From contig NZ_NKHR01000003.1 of the NCBI RefSeq assembly GCF_014467285.1, forward strand, positions 186,001 to 250,000: 64,000 nucleotides of DNA. Direction: 5' to 3'. A model generated the notes under the pieces. It saw only the letters and a program-made list of their open reading frames with translations, was not told the origin of the DNA and searched no databases. This document shows positions 16,073-24,595 of the stretch, in pieces. Each line of letters opens with the position of its first letter. Positions within the stretch are counted from its first letter, which is position 1. Source of the stretch: Xenorhabdus sp014467285. Lineage in GTDB: Bacteria > Pseudomonadota > Gammaproteobacteria > Enterobacterales > Enterobacteriaceae. The translations under genes and the position numbers were made by a program.

Positions 16073-17899
16073 GTGTCTACCGCAGAACTCATCAGCACGG
16101 CATCGCTGGCTGAACAAGCATTACGAAAAACATTCGGATACCAGCAATTTCGTCCGGGACAGCAACAGGTTATTGACGCCGTTCTTGATGGGCGCGACTG
16201 TCTGGTGATTATGCCAACGGGAGGCGGTAAATCGTTGTGTTATCAAATCCCGGCATTGGTAAAAAATGGGCTGACGCTGGTCGTATCGCCATTAATTTCG
16301 TTGATGAAAGATCAAGTTGACCAATTGCGGGCAAATGGCGTAGAAGCGGAATGTCTGAATTCAACGCAAAGCCGTGAACAGCAGTTTGATATTATTCAAC
16401 GCTGTCGTCAGGGAATCATTAAACTACTCTATATTGCCCCTGAGCGCTTGGTAACAGATAACTTTCTCGAGCAGCTTCATGACTGGCAGCCCGTTTTATT
16501 AGCTGTCGATGAAGCCCACTGTATTTCCCAGTGGGGACATGACTTTCGCCCGGAATATCGGGCACTGGGCCAGCTTCGTCATCGGTTCCCAGCTCTTCCT
16601 GTGATTGCACTGACGGCAACGGCGGATAAAACCACTCGTCAGGATATTGTGCGTTTATTGGAATTACATGAACCGATTATCCATATCAGCAGTTTTGATC
16701 GCCCCAATATTCGCTATACGTTGGTAGAAAAATATAAACCGCTCGATCAACTCTGGGCATTTGTGCGTGCTCAGCAGGGAAAAAGCGGAATTATTTACTG
16801 CAATAGCCGGACTAAAGTGGAAGAAACCGCGGAGCGTTTGCAAAAGCGTGGATTAAGCGTTGCACCTTATCATGCAGGGTTGGAAAACAATCAACGTGCA
16901 TGGGTGCAGGATGCTTTCCAGCGTGACGATTTGCAGGTGGTTGTGGCAACCGTTGCATTTGGTATGGGGATTAACAAGCCCAACGTGCGTTTTGTCGTGC
17001 ATTTTGATATTCCCCGTAATATCGAGTCTTATTATCAGGAAACGGGTCGTGCGGGGCGAGATGGTTTACCTGCTGAAGCTGTGCTGTTTTACGATCCTGC
17101 GGATATGGCGTGGTTGCGCCGTTGTCTGGAAGAAAAGCCGGCTGGTGAACAACAAGATATTGAACGACATAAACTCAATGCCATGGGGGCATTTGCGGAA
17201 GCACAGACTTGCCGGCGCTTGGTTTTGCTGAACTACTTTGGTGAAAGCCGCCAGACAGCCTGTGGCAACTGTGATATTTGCCTTGACCCACCCAAGCGTT
17301 ATGACGGGCTGGTGGAAGCGCAGAAAGCATTATCTTGCATCTATCGCGTTGGACAACGTTTTGGGATTGGCTATATTGTAGAAGTGTTACGTGGTGCGAA
17401 TAATCAACGCATTAGAGATTTTGGGCATGACAAACTGCCCGTGTATGGCATCGGTAAGGAGCAAAGTCAGGAACATTGGATGAGCGTCTTGCGTCAGCTT
17501 ATTCACTTGGGACTGATTAGCCAAAACATCGCCAATTATTCTGCATTGCAATTGACAGAGGCTTCACGGCCTGTATTACGGAGCGAAGTACCTTTACAAC
17601 TTGCCGTACCGCGTATCCAAAACCTGAAAAGCCGTAATCAGCAAAACAAATCATACAGTGGCAATTATGATCGTAAATTATTTGCGAAATTGCGCAAACT
17701 GCGTAAATCCATTGCTGATGAAAATAACATTCCGCCTTTTGTCGTCTTCAACGATGTCACGTTAATTGAGATGGCAGAACAGTGCCCGATTACACCTGAT
17801 GAGCTTTTGCTAATCAATGGGGTTGGGCAGAGAAAACTAGAGCGTTTTGGCGATGCGTTTATGACGCTTATCCGCGAGCATTTTGAGGGATTTGAATAA
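16073..17899 (+). CDS. recQ: RecQ ATP-dependent DNA helicase
   Basis: SF2 3'-5' helicase of the RecF recombination pathway, 608 aa. Motifs are MPTGGGKSLCYQ (Walker A), LAVDEAHCISQWGHDFRPEY (DEAH box plus aromatic loop), ALTATAD, and QETGRAGRDG (motif VI). The zinc-binding cysteines lie in TCRRLV...CGNCDIC. A winged helix follows, and an HRDC domain covers about residues 525-608. GTG 16073 is chosen because GAGGA lies seven bases upstream; a TTG at 16061 would overlap that site. Next is pldB; the rhtC and rhtB exporter genes that separate them in E. coli are absent. Confidence 0.96.
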   Translation: MSTAELISTASLAEQALRKTFGYQQFRPGQQQVIDAVLDGRDCLVIMPTGGGKSLCYQIPALVKNGLTLVVSPLISLMKDQVDQLRANGVEAECLNSTQSREQQFDIIQRCRQGIIKLLYIAPERLVTDNFLEQLHDWQPVLLAVDEAHCISQWGHDFRPEYRALGQLRHRFPALPVIALTATADKTTRQDIVRLLELHEPIIHISSFDRPNIRYTLVEKYKPLDQLWAFVRAQQGKSGIIYCNSRTKVEETAERLQKRGLSVAPYHAGLENNQRAWVQDAFQRDDLQVVVATVAFGMGINKPNVRFVVHFDIPRNIESYYQETGRAGRDGLPAEAVLFYDPADMAWLRRCLEEKPAGEQQDIERHKLNAMGAFAEAQTCRRLVLLNYFGESRQTACGNCDICLDPPKRYDGLVEAQKALSCIYRVGQRFGIGYIVEVLRGANNQRIRDFGHDKLPVYGIGKEQSQEHWMSVLRQLIHLGLISQNIANYSALQLTEASRPVLRSEVPLQLAVPRIQNLKSRNQQNKSYSGNYDRKLFAKLRKLRKSIADENNIPPFVVFNDVTLIEMAEQCPITPDELLLINGVGQRKLERFGDAFMTLIREHFEGFE

Positions 17900-17927
17900 C
17901 CGAAGGGTACTGAACCGAGGAAGATAA

Positions 17928-18926
17928 ATGGCACCTGAGATATTGAAAGAAAGCTGGTTAAACCGCGAACCTCAGTTCTCTGCCTTTACGAATGGATTAT
18001 TACTGGATTTTTGGCGAACGAGAGAAGAGCGGCAATTTATGGGCGTTGATGATATTCCCATCCATTATGTCTCCTTTTGTTCACCTCATCATGACAAAAC
18101 ACTCGTTATTTTGCCCGGTCGCAGTGAAAGTTACGTGAAATACCCCGAAGTAGCCTATGATTTTTACCATCTAGGCTACGATATTTTTATTATTGATCAT
18201 CGTGGACAAGGGCGTTCAGGGCGAATGTTGGATGATGGACAAAAAGGTCATGTTGAAGCGTTTGAACATTACGTGGATGACCTTGCGAAATTCATTGAGC
18301 TGGAAGTGACGTCCCGTCCGTATCATCATTGCTATGCGTTGGCGCATTCAATGGGAGGGGCTATCTTGAGCCGTTTCCTGCAACGCTGCCAAGAACCTGT
18401 TTTTCGTGCAGTGGCATTATGTGCGCCGATGTTTGGTATCAACTTACCCATGCCCCGCTGGTTGGCGAATTTTCTGGTTAACCAGGCAGAACCCAATGCC
18501 AGAAGACGCAATGCTTATGCCTTGTTGACGGGGCAATGGCAACCTTTGCCTTATTTCATCAATTTATTAACGCACAGTTATGCACGTTATCAGCGTTATT
18601 TACGCTATTATGTTGATTATCCTGAATTACGCCTTGGCGGGCCGACTTACCATTGGATGCGTGAAAGTATGCTAATGGGAGATAATCTGGTTGAAAATGC
18701 GGGTAAAATTCAGACTCCACTCATCGTGTTACAGGCGAGTGAAGATAAGGTAGTTAGTAATCGGGAGCTACTGGCTTTTTGCGAATCACGCCAAAAAGCG
18801 GGAACAGGAAAAGAAGAACAAAAGCCTCTGGTTATCCAAGGGGCTCATCACGAAATCCTATTCGAAAAAGATGTATTGCGGGCGCAGGCCCTTAATGCAA
18901 TTTGTGATTTTTTTGACCAGAACTGA
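17928..18926 (+). CDS. pldB: PldB lysophospholipase L2
   Basis: A 332 aa alpha/beta-hydrolase (monoacylglycerol-lipase type) acting on lysophospholipids at the inner membrane. The nucleophile elbow is AHSMGG with Ser141. DHRGQGRSGR precedes it, the likely acid is the Asp in QASEDKVV, and the histidine is in QGAHHEILFE. E. coli PldB is 340 aa. It is 28 bases after recQ and 21 bases before yigL, so the three are probably co-transcribed. Confidence 0.94.
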   Translation: MAPEILKESWLNREPQFSAFTNGLLLDFWRTREERQFMGVDDIPIHYVSFCSPHHDKTLVILPGRSESYVKYPEVAYDFYHLGYDIFIIDHRGQGRSGRMLDDGQKGHVEAFEHYVDDLAKFIELEVTSRPYHHCYALAHSMGGAILSRFLQRCQEPVFRAVALCAPMFGINLPMPRWLANFLVNQAEPNARRRNAYALLTGQWQPLPYFINLLTHSYARYQRYLRYYVDYPELRLGGPTYHWMRESMLMGDNLVENAGKIQTPLIVLQASEDKVVSNRELLAFCESRQKAGTGKEEQKPLVIQGAHHEILFEKDVLRAQALNAICDFFDQN

Positions 18927-18947
18927 TTTAGTTTAGGAACTATAACT

Positions 18948-19748
18948 ATGTATCATGTTGTCGCTTCAGATTTAGATGGCACGTTGTTGTCTCCCGACCA
19001 TAAATTAACGCCATATACTAAGGAAACGTTGAACCTGCTGACAGATCAAGGGATTCATTTTATTTTTGCGACAGGGCGTCATCATATTGATGTGGGGCAG
19101 ATCCGTGATGGATTGGGCATTGATGCTTATATGATCACTTCCAATGGCGCAAGAGTTCACAATACGCAAGATGAATTGGTATTCAGCCACAACTTAGATC
19201 CTGAAATTGCCCATGATTTATGCCTATTGGAATTCGATAATCCCAATGTGCTGACTAACTACTTCAATAATGACGATTGGTTAATGAATCGTGAAGCCCC
19301 TGAACAGGAAGAATTTTTTCAGGAATCCGTTTTCCATTACCAGCTTTTTCAGCAGGATCATTTTCCTCTAGATGGTGTGTGTAAGGTTTATTACACCAGT
19401 GACGATCATGATTATTTGGTGGATTTGGAAGAGAGGATCAAGGCGAGCTGGGGAGAAAAAGTCAATGTTAGTTTTTCACTGAGAAATTGCCTGGAAGTGA
19501 TGGCTGGTGGTGTTTCCAAAGGTCATGCGCTGGAGCAGGTTTGTCAATCCATCGGGTATCAGTTGAGTGACTGCATTGCTTTTGGTGATGGTATGAATGA
19601 CCGTGAAATGTTGAGTGTGGCAGGAAAGGGTTGCATTATGCAGGACGCACATCAGCGTTTGAAAGACATTTTACCGGAGATGGAAGTTATAGGCTCCAAT
19701 TCTAATGACGCAGTTTCTTGTTATTTGCGGAAAATGTATCAAGTTTGA
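18948..19748 (+). CDS. yigL: YigL sugar/pyridoxal phosphate phosphatase
   Basis: A 266 aa Cof-type HAD phosphatase. The DxD motif SDLDGTLL at residues 7-14 carries the nucleophile aspartate, TSNGA gives motif II, GVSKGHAL the lysine motif III, and FGDGMNDREML motif IV. E. coli YigL dephosphorylates pyridoxal 5'-phosphate and sugar phosphates. It is the last gene of the recQ-pldB-yigL run and is followed by a strong terminator. The next E. coli genes, yigM, metR and metE, are missing. Confidence 0.94.
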   Translation: MYHVVASDLDGTLLSPDHKLTPYTKETLNLLTDQGIHFIFATGRHHIDVGQIRDGLGIDAYMITSNGARVHNTQDELVFSHNLDPEIAHDLCLLEFDNPNVLTNYFNNDDWLMNREAPEQEEFFQESVFHYQLFQQDHFPLDGVCKVYYTSDDHDYLVDLEERIKASWGEKVNVSFSLRNCLEVMAGGVSKGHALEQVCQSIGYQLSDCIAFGDGMNDREMLSVAGKGCIMQDAHQRLKDILPEMEVIGSNSNDAVSCYLRKMYQV

Positions 19749-19773
19749 TGCTAATAATCTGAATTATCGAGAG

Positions 19774-19803
19774 AAAACAGCCTCCTATTGGGGGCTGTTT
19801 TTT
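19774..19803 (+). terminator. yigL terminator
   Basis: AAACAGCCTC and GGGGCTGTTT form a stem around CTATTG, followed by a T-run. This is a standard rho-independent terminator. Confidence 0.9.
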
Positions 19804-20286
19804 GCTTTTAATATTAACTATGATAATTAATAGTATTATTTATTTTTAACTTTTGTATAAGTGTGCTTTTTGTTTTTTTATTCTAAATAAATAGAAAGCA
19901 ATTATTTTTAAAATGAAATTATTTTTATTATTCTAATTTAAATTGGTTTTTTATGGTGTGAATGTTTTTTTGTTAACGTATTGTTTTTGTATGTATTTAT
20001 CTTTTTAATTTGGACGTGGTATCGGAAAGTTTAATGGGTGAATTCTGTGATTATATTGTTGTGAAACAAATTTTAGTATCTTCCTTTAAAAATTTATTAA
20101 TTACAAAACTTAATTTTTCCCTAATATTTGTGACTGGCATTAGATTATTGGTTTCTTCTATTTGAATATTCTACGCGAGTAGATAAGTTTATGTATAAAT
20201 ATCATTCATGAATAACAATAATATTTTTAGATATACCTCGTTGGAATTAAAATTTTACTGTTCCAACATTCAGGGAATATATTGCA
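19804..20286. other. AT-rich intergenic region at a synteny break
   Basis: About 480 bases, very AT-rich, with no convincing open frame or RNA. It begins right after the conserved yigL block and contains the promoter region of the transporter gene. I see no recognisable att site or insertion-sequence end. Confidence 0.5.
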
Positions 20287-21684
20287 ATGCCGTATGAAAA
20301 TACGGCATTAGCTGCCATTCAGATACAGCATGCTTCTGAAGTGTGTCTAGCAACAAAAGAAGGGCGCAAGGGGTTTCGGCGTGCCGTTTTTTCCTGTTGG
20401 TTGGGAACGACAATGGAATATGCTGATTTTGCTCTATATGGATTAGCGGCCGGTATTATTTTTGGGGATATTTTTTTCCCCGATATGACGCCCACCGTCG
20501 CCCTCTTTGCCAGTTTTGCAACCTATTCAGTTGGATTTATCGCTCGTCCCATTGGTGCTCTTGTGTTTGGATGGTTAGGTGATCGCAAAGGGCGAAAGAT
20601 CGTCATGATAATGACGGTTATCTTGATGGGGCTCTCAACCACGTTAATTGGGTTTATTCCAAGTTATGCTCATATCGGAGCTTGGGCTCCTGCCTGTTTG
20701 GTAATATTGCGATTCATACAGGGATTAGGGGCAGGTGCAGCACTATCTGGCGGCACGGTTATACTTGGGGAATTTGCACCACCAGCAAAACGGGGCCTGG
20801 TTTCTTCTGTCATTGCCTTGGGTTCAAATAGTGGAACTCTGCTGGCATCGCTGGTTTGGTTGCTGGTATTGACAATGGATAAAGAAGATTTACTCGATTG
20901 GGGATGGCGTATTCCATTTCTGTCCAGTGCCTTAATTGCGATAGTTGCACTTTATATTCGCCGATATATGAATGAGACACCTGTTTTTGAACGCTACAAG
21001 AAAGAGCTGGCAGAGCAACGTTTGCAATCATTGGCTGCAAGTGAGAAGCAACGAGTAGCTTATGAAAACCGAAGTTTTTGGCAACGTACTAAGGCTTTTT
21101 GGATCATGGTTGGCTTACGTATTGGCGAAAATGGTCCTTCGTATCTGGCTCAGGGATTCATCATCGGTTATGTCGCCAATGCGCTGATGCTGGACAAATT
21201 TATTCCCACAATTGCGGTATCTATCGCATCCATTTTGGGTTTTTTGATCATACCATTGTCAGGCTATCTGTCAGATCGCTTTGGGCGCCGTATTACCTAT
21301 CGCTGGTTTTGCTTATTACTTATGCTTTACGCATTTCCTGTTTTTATCTTACTGGAAAGCCGTGAACCTATGATTGTCATCCCAACTATTGTTGTAGGAA
21401 TGGGGTTGGCTTCTTTGGGGATATTTGGCGCTCAGGCTGCGTGGGGAGTAGAGCTTTTTGGTGTGGCGAATCGTTATACTAAGATGGCTTTTGCAAAAGA
21501 GTTGGGAGCCATGTTATCGGGAGGCACAGCACCATTAATTGCTTCAGCATTATTATCTTTTACAGGGCATTGGTGGCCTATTGCCTGCTATTTTGCGTTG
21601 ATGGCAGGTATTGGTTTTATTACGACATTCTTTGCACCAGAAACACGTGGTCGGGATCTCAATTTACTTGAGGACGCGATTTAG
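20287..21684 (+). CDS. MHS-family MFS transporter (ShiA/KgtP/ProP-like)
   Basis: A 465 aa inner-membrane proton symporter of the metabolite:H+ symporter family. Visible signatures are LGTTMEYADFALYG in helix 1, FGWLGDRKGRKIVM between helices 2 and 3, and RFIQGLGAGA in helix 4. WGWRIPFL before helix 6 and SGYLSDRFGRR between helices 8 and 9 are also present. Family members carry shikimate, 2-oxoglutarate, citrate or betaine; the substrate here cannot be read from sequence. It is followed 31 bases later by a LacI-type regulator, probably in one operon, which suggests a specific small-molecule inducer. Confidence 0.85.
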   Translation: MPYENTALAAIQIQHASEVCLATKEGRKGFRRAVFSCWLGTTMEYADFALYGLAAGIIFGDIFFPDMTPTVALFASFATYSVGFIARPIGALVFGWLGDRKGRKIVMIMTVILMGLSTTLIGFIPSYAHIGAWAPACLVILRFIQGLGAGAALSGGTVILGEFAPPAKRGLVSSVIALGSNSGTLLASLVWLLVLTMDKEDLLDWGWRIPFLSSALIAIVALYIRRYMNETPVFERYKKELAEQRLQSLAASEKQRVAYENRSFWQRTKAFWIMVGLRIGENGPSYLAQGFIIGYVANALMLDKFIPTIAVSIASILGFLIIPLSGYLSDRFGRRITYRWFCLLLMLYAFPVFILLESREPMIVIPTIVVGMGLASLGIFGAQAAWGVELFGVANRYTKMAFAKELGAMLSGGTAPLIASALLSFTGHWWPIACYFALMAGIGFITTFFAPETRGRDLNLLEDAI

Positions 21685-21715
21685 AATCGATCTTAACCTG
21701 CGGGCGACATATATC

Positions 21716-22726
21716 ATGAATTCACACTTGAAAAGAGTGACGCGTAGTGATGTTGCAAAAGAGGCTGGAACTTCAGTAGCGGTTGTCAGTTATGTTATCA
21801 ATGATGGCCCCCGACCTGTTGCAGAAGCGACTCGCCAGCGTGTATTAGCAGCGATTCAGAAAACGGGATACCGACCTAATAGTATTGCAAAGGCATTGGT
21901 TTCTGGGACAACACATGCTTACGGGCTTATTTTGCCAAATATTGCCAATCCTTTTTTTTCTTCTGTTGCCCATGCTTTGCAGCAGGAGGCGTTCAAACAT
22001 GGGCAAGTTTTGCTGCCAGGGGATTCCGGGGATAATCGTACCCGTGAAAAAGAGTTACTCAACAACTTATTGAATCGTCAAATTGATGGCTTGCTGTACA
22101 CGAGTGTTGATCGCCATCCATATATTGATTTGGTTCAGGCCAGTGGCACACCTTGCGTGATGTTGGATTGGATCAATGCGGGATCAAATGTCAGTGCGGT
22201 TCGTGTCAATGAACGGATCGCCGCATTCAAGGTGACCCAACATCTTACTCAGCATGGTTATCGGGATATTGCCATTATTTGTGGCCCTCTTGATATGTTG
22301 AATACACAAGATCGGCTGTCAGGTTGGCGTGATGCTTTGATGCAGGCAAATTTGGTGGTACGTGACGAGTGGATTTTTTCCACGGAATATACCCGTCAGG
22401 GAGGCTACGAAGTCACTTTACAAATGTTAAAAGGAAAGCCGCCTCGTGCTTTGTTTGCCACCAATGAATTACAGGCATTTGGATGCCTGCGTGCGTTGGC
22501 TGAGCATGGAATCGTTGTACCTGATGATATTGCATTAGTTTGTTTTAATGCCACGCAACAATCACAGTTTAATGTACCGTCTTTGACGGCAGTGCGTCAG
22601 CCAATTGACAAAATGGCGCAAACAGCCATTGAAATATTGAGAACTTGGGATGGGAAAGCTCAGGAACGCGAGTTTGAATTTGAATTACAGATTGGTGAAT
22701 CTTGTGGCTGTAAACCTGGTTTATAG
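21716..22726 (+). CDS. LacI-family transcriptional regulator
   Basis: A 336 aa protein. An N-terminal LacI helix-turn-helix at residues 7-27 (VTRSDVAKEAGTSVAVVSYV) and hinge (NSIAKALVSG) precede a periplasmic-binding-protein-like sensor domain from about residue 62, with LILPNIANPFFSS and LFATNELQAFG. It probably controls itself and the transporter upstream. ATG 21716 lies just after the transporter stop and gives the normal family N-terminus; a longer frame reaching into the transporter gene is not credible. Confidence 0.88.
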   Translation: MNSHLKRVTRSDVAKEAGTSVAVVSYVINDGPRPVAEATRQRVLAAIQKTGYRPNSIAKALVSGTTHAYGLILPNIANPFFSSVAHALQQEAFKHGQVLLPGDSGDNRTREKELLNNLLNRQIDGLLYTSVDRHPYIDLVQASGTPCVMLDWINAGSNVSAVRVNERIAAFKVTQHLTQHGYRDIAIICGPLDMLNTQDRLSGWRDALMQANLVVRDEWIFSTEYTRQGGYEVTLQMLKGKPPRALFATNELQAFGCLRALAEHGIVVPDDIALVCFNATQQSQFNVPSLTAVRQPIDKMAQTAIEILRTWDGKAQEREFEFELQIGESCGCKPGL

Positions 22727-23303
22727 ATTTGAATGATAAATTGGGTTAATTAACGTGGCAGTTCACCATACAAAGAAACGGCGCTGCCACACTCATCTTA
22801 ATTTCATCTTCCACTGAGTATTGTCATCAACTGATTGAATGATTGTAAATATTGATGAGCGAGTTTTTGATGATAGATCTTTGTTAAAATTATGTAAATG
22901 AATCCGTGGTTGTCGCAGCATTTTTTGATTTTTTGCTCTTGGGTAGTGAAATAAAGTATTTTTATGTCGATATTAGTTATTTTATATATATAACATGATT
23001 AACTATCATCATTGAAAATAAATCAAACTCTAACGAGTGTTAATAATAAATTTATTGGCTTTGTTTTTCTGATAGTTTTGTGTGTAACTTTGGTATGTAC
23101 CAGAGATTTTTATATGGATTTATTTTGAATTTGGCATTTGGAAGAATTTTTTAATTCATTAACTAATAACGGTGTAAATAATACAGTATTACTCTGAGAA
23201 TAATAAGAAATAGACTTTAAAAGGTAAATAAGTGTAAAGTTAATCATCCTTTATAGTTTGTCTGTTTTTCCTTTATATAATCTAATTTCAATTAAGTGAT
23301 ATT
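22727..23303. other. AT-rich intergenic region
   Basis: 577 bases without a convincing gene. A GTGGCAG/CTGCCAC inverted repeat at 22755-22790 may mark the end of the LacI-gene transcript but lacks a T-run. The rest is AT-rich and probably contains the DUF805 gene promoter. Confidence 0.5.
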
Positions 23304-23657
23304 ATGAATTGGTATCTTGGTGTCTTTACAAAATATGCTATATTCTCAGGGCGTGCCCGTCGTAAAGAATATTGGATGTTTTATTTGTTCAATATGATTG
23401 CAGTCCTGGCACTCTGTATATTGGGTTCAGCAATTGATGAGGCTATTGGTTTAGTCTTGGTTGGTGCTTATGCGCTTTTCTCCTTAATTCCAAACATCTC
23501 AGTAACGGTACGTCGCCTTCATGATATTAACCGATCTGGATGGTGGTTTTTATTGATTTTTGTTCCATTATTAAACATTGTTTTATTCGTATTTACCCTG
23601 TTAGAAGGTACTCAGGGAGATAACGAATACGGATCAGATCCGAAAAAAATGCCTTAA
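23304..23657 (+). CDS. DUF805 membrane protein (YhaH/YhaI-like)
   Basis: A 117 aa inner-membrane protein. It has the DUF805 signatures YLGVFTKYAIFSGRARRKEYW at the start, VRRLHDINRSGWWFLL in the middle and GDNEYGSDP at the end. Three to four hydrophobic segments are visible. The biochemical role of the family is unknown. It stands alone between AT-rich DNA and its own terminator, probably as accessory cargo. Confidence 0.88.
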   Translation: MNWYLGVFTKYAIFSGRARRKEYWMFYLFNMIAVLALCILGSAIDEAIGLVLVGAYALFSLIPNISVTVRRLHDINRSGWWFLLIFVPLLNIVLFVFTLLEGTQGDNEYGSDPKKMP

Positions 23658-23706
23658 TAATTTAAGGCATAACCTAAATTAAAAGTTCAGTTTGCCATCA
23701 TTTTTA

Positions 23707-23740
23707 AACGCTGTTCATCATTTTCGGGCAGCGTTTTTTT
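23707..23740 (+). terminator. Terminator after the DUF805 gene
   Basis: AACGCTG at 23707-23713 pairs with CAGCGTT at 23729-23735, followed by a T-run. Confidence 0.8.
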
Positions 23741-23803
23741 ATAAAAAATTGCTGTAAGCGAATAATTCCGTTTTTCTAAATATCATAGATTATTTATTTT
23801 CTG

Positions 23804-24583
23804 CTAAATTGAAAAATTGTCGTTTTCACTTTTCTCCCTTTTTTGTATCACCCCGTAAATTGCTAATCCTCCTAATACTACGACAGCCATCATCAATGGT
23901 GTTTGCTTGGCAAAGTCGGATTCCAGTACTGTACCAAAACAGAGATACCCGACAGGTACGGCGAGGAATCGTGTAGAGGAAAACAGTGTCATTATGCGGC
24001 CAAACAATTTTTCTGGTACTTGACGTTGAATCAGAGTGACTTCAACTGGTGCAGAAAATCCAATGCACATGCCAATAGCGAAAAGCTGGATGAACAGGAC
24101 ATATTGTCCGCTGAATAGGTTCATGGATATCAGAAACAGTACGAATAGGCTGTATCCAGAAAAGATGATACGGTTGCTGGAAAAATATTTTCCATAAACA
24201 CCATACAGCAATGAAGAAAGTGTTGTGCCTATGCCAAAGCAAGTCATTGAGACACCAAGGCTTAAAACAGAATTAAATTCCTGTTTATTTACATACGGTA
24301 AATAAACGACCAGAAAGGGTGTGATCACAAAATTCACTACCGAACTGATGATAAGTACTGCAAAAAGCGCTTTTTCAGATTTTATATACCTGAATGCTGT
24401 GAGGAAAATGGAAAAGATCAATGGCAGGATTTTTGCGGACATCACTGTAGCAACCAAAAGCGGGCTACCCGATATTTCCAGAATCAGCCACGGAATAGCA
24501 ATCTCTGTAATGGCGTTTCCTAAAATAGAAACACCATTTAATGCCAATAATCCTCGAATTTGAAAAGGTATACGTTTGACCAT
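23804..24583 (-). pseudogene. Internally deleted MFS transporter
   Basis: Open frame of 259 aa, well short of the roughly 400 aa of the MFS class it resembles. Residues 1-58 look like helices 1 and 2 (LNGVSILGNAITEIAIPWLI), but the text then jumps directly to a segment typical of the central loop and helix 7 (FRYIKSEKALFAVLII). The GDR/RR loop and helices 3-6 are missing. The join lies near 24400. The frame is open throughout, so a short protein could be made, but a working transporter is unlikely. Placing the deletion is my inference from the family layout. Confidence 0.6.
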
Positions 24584-24595
24584 GTCGCAGTAATA

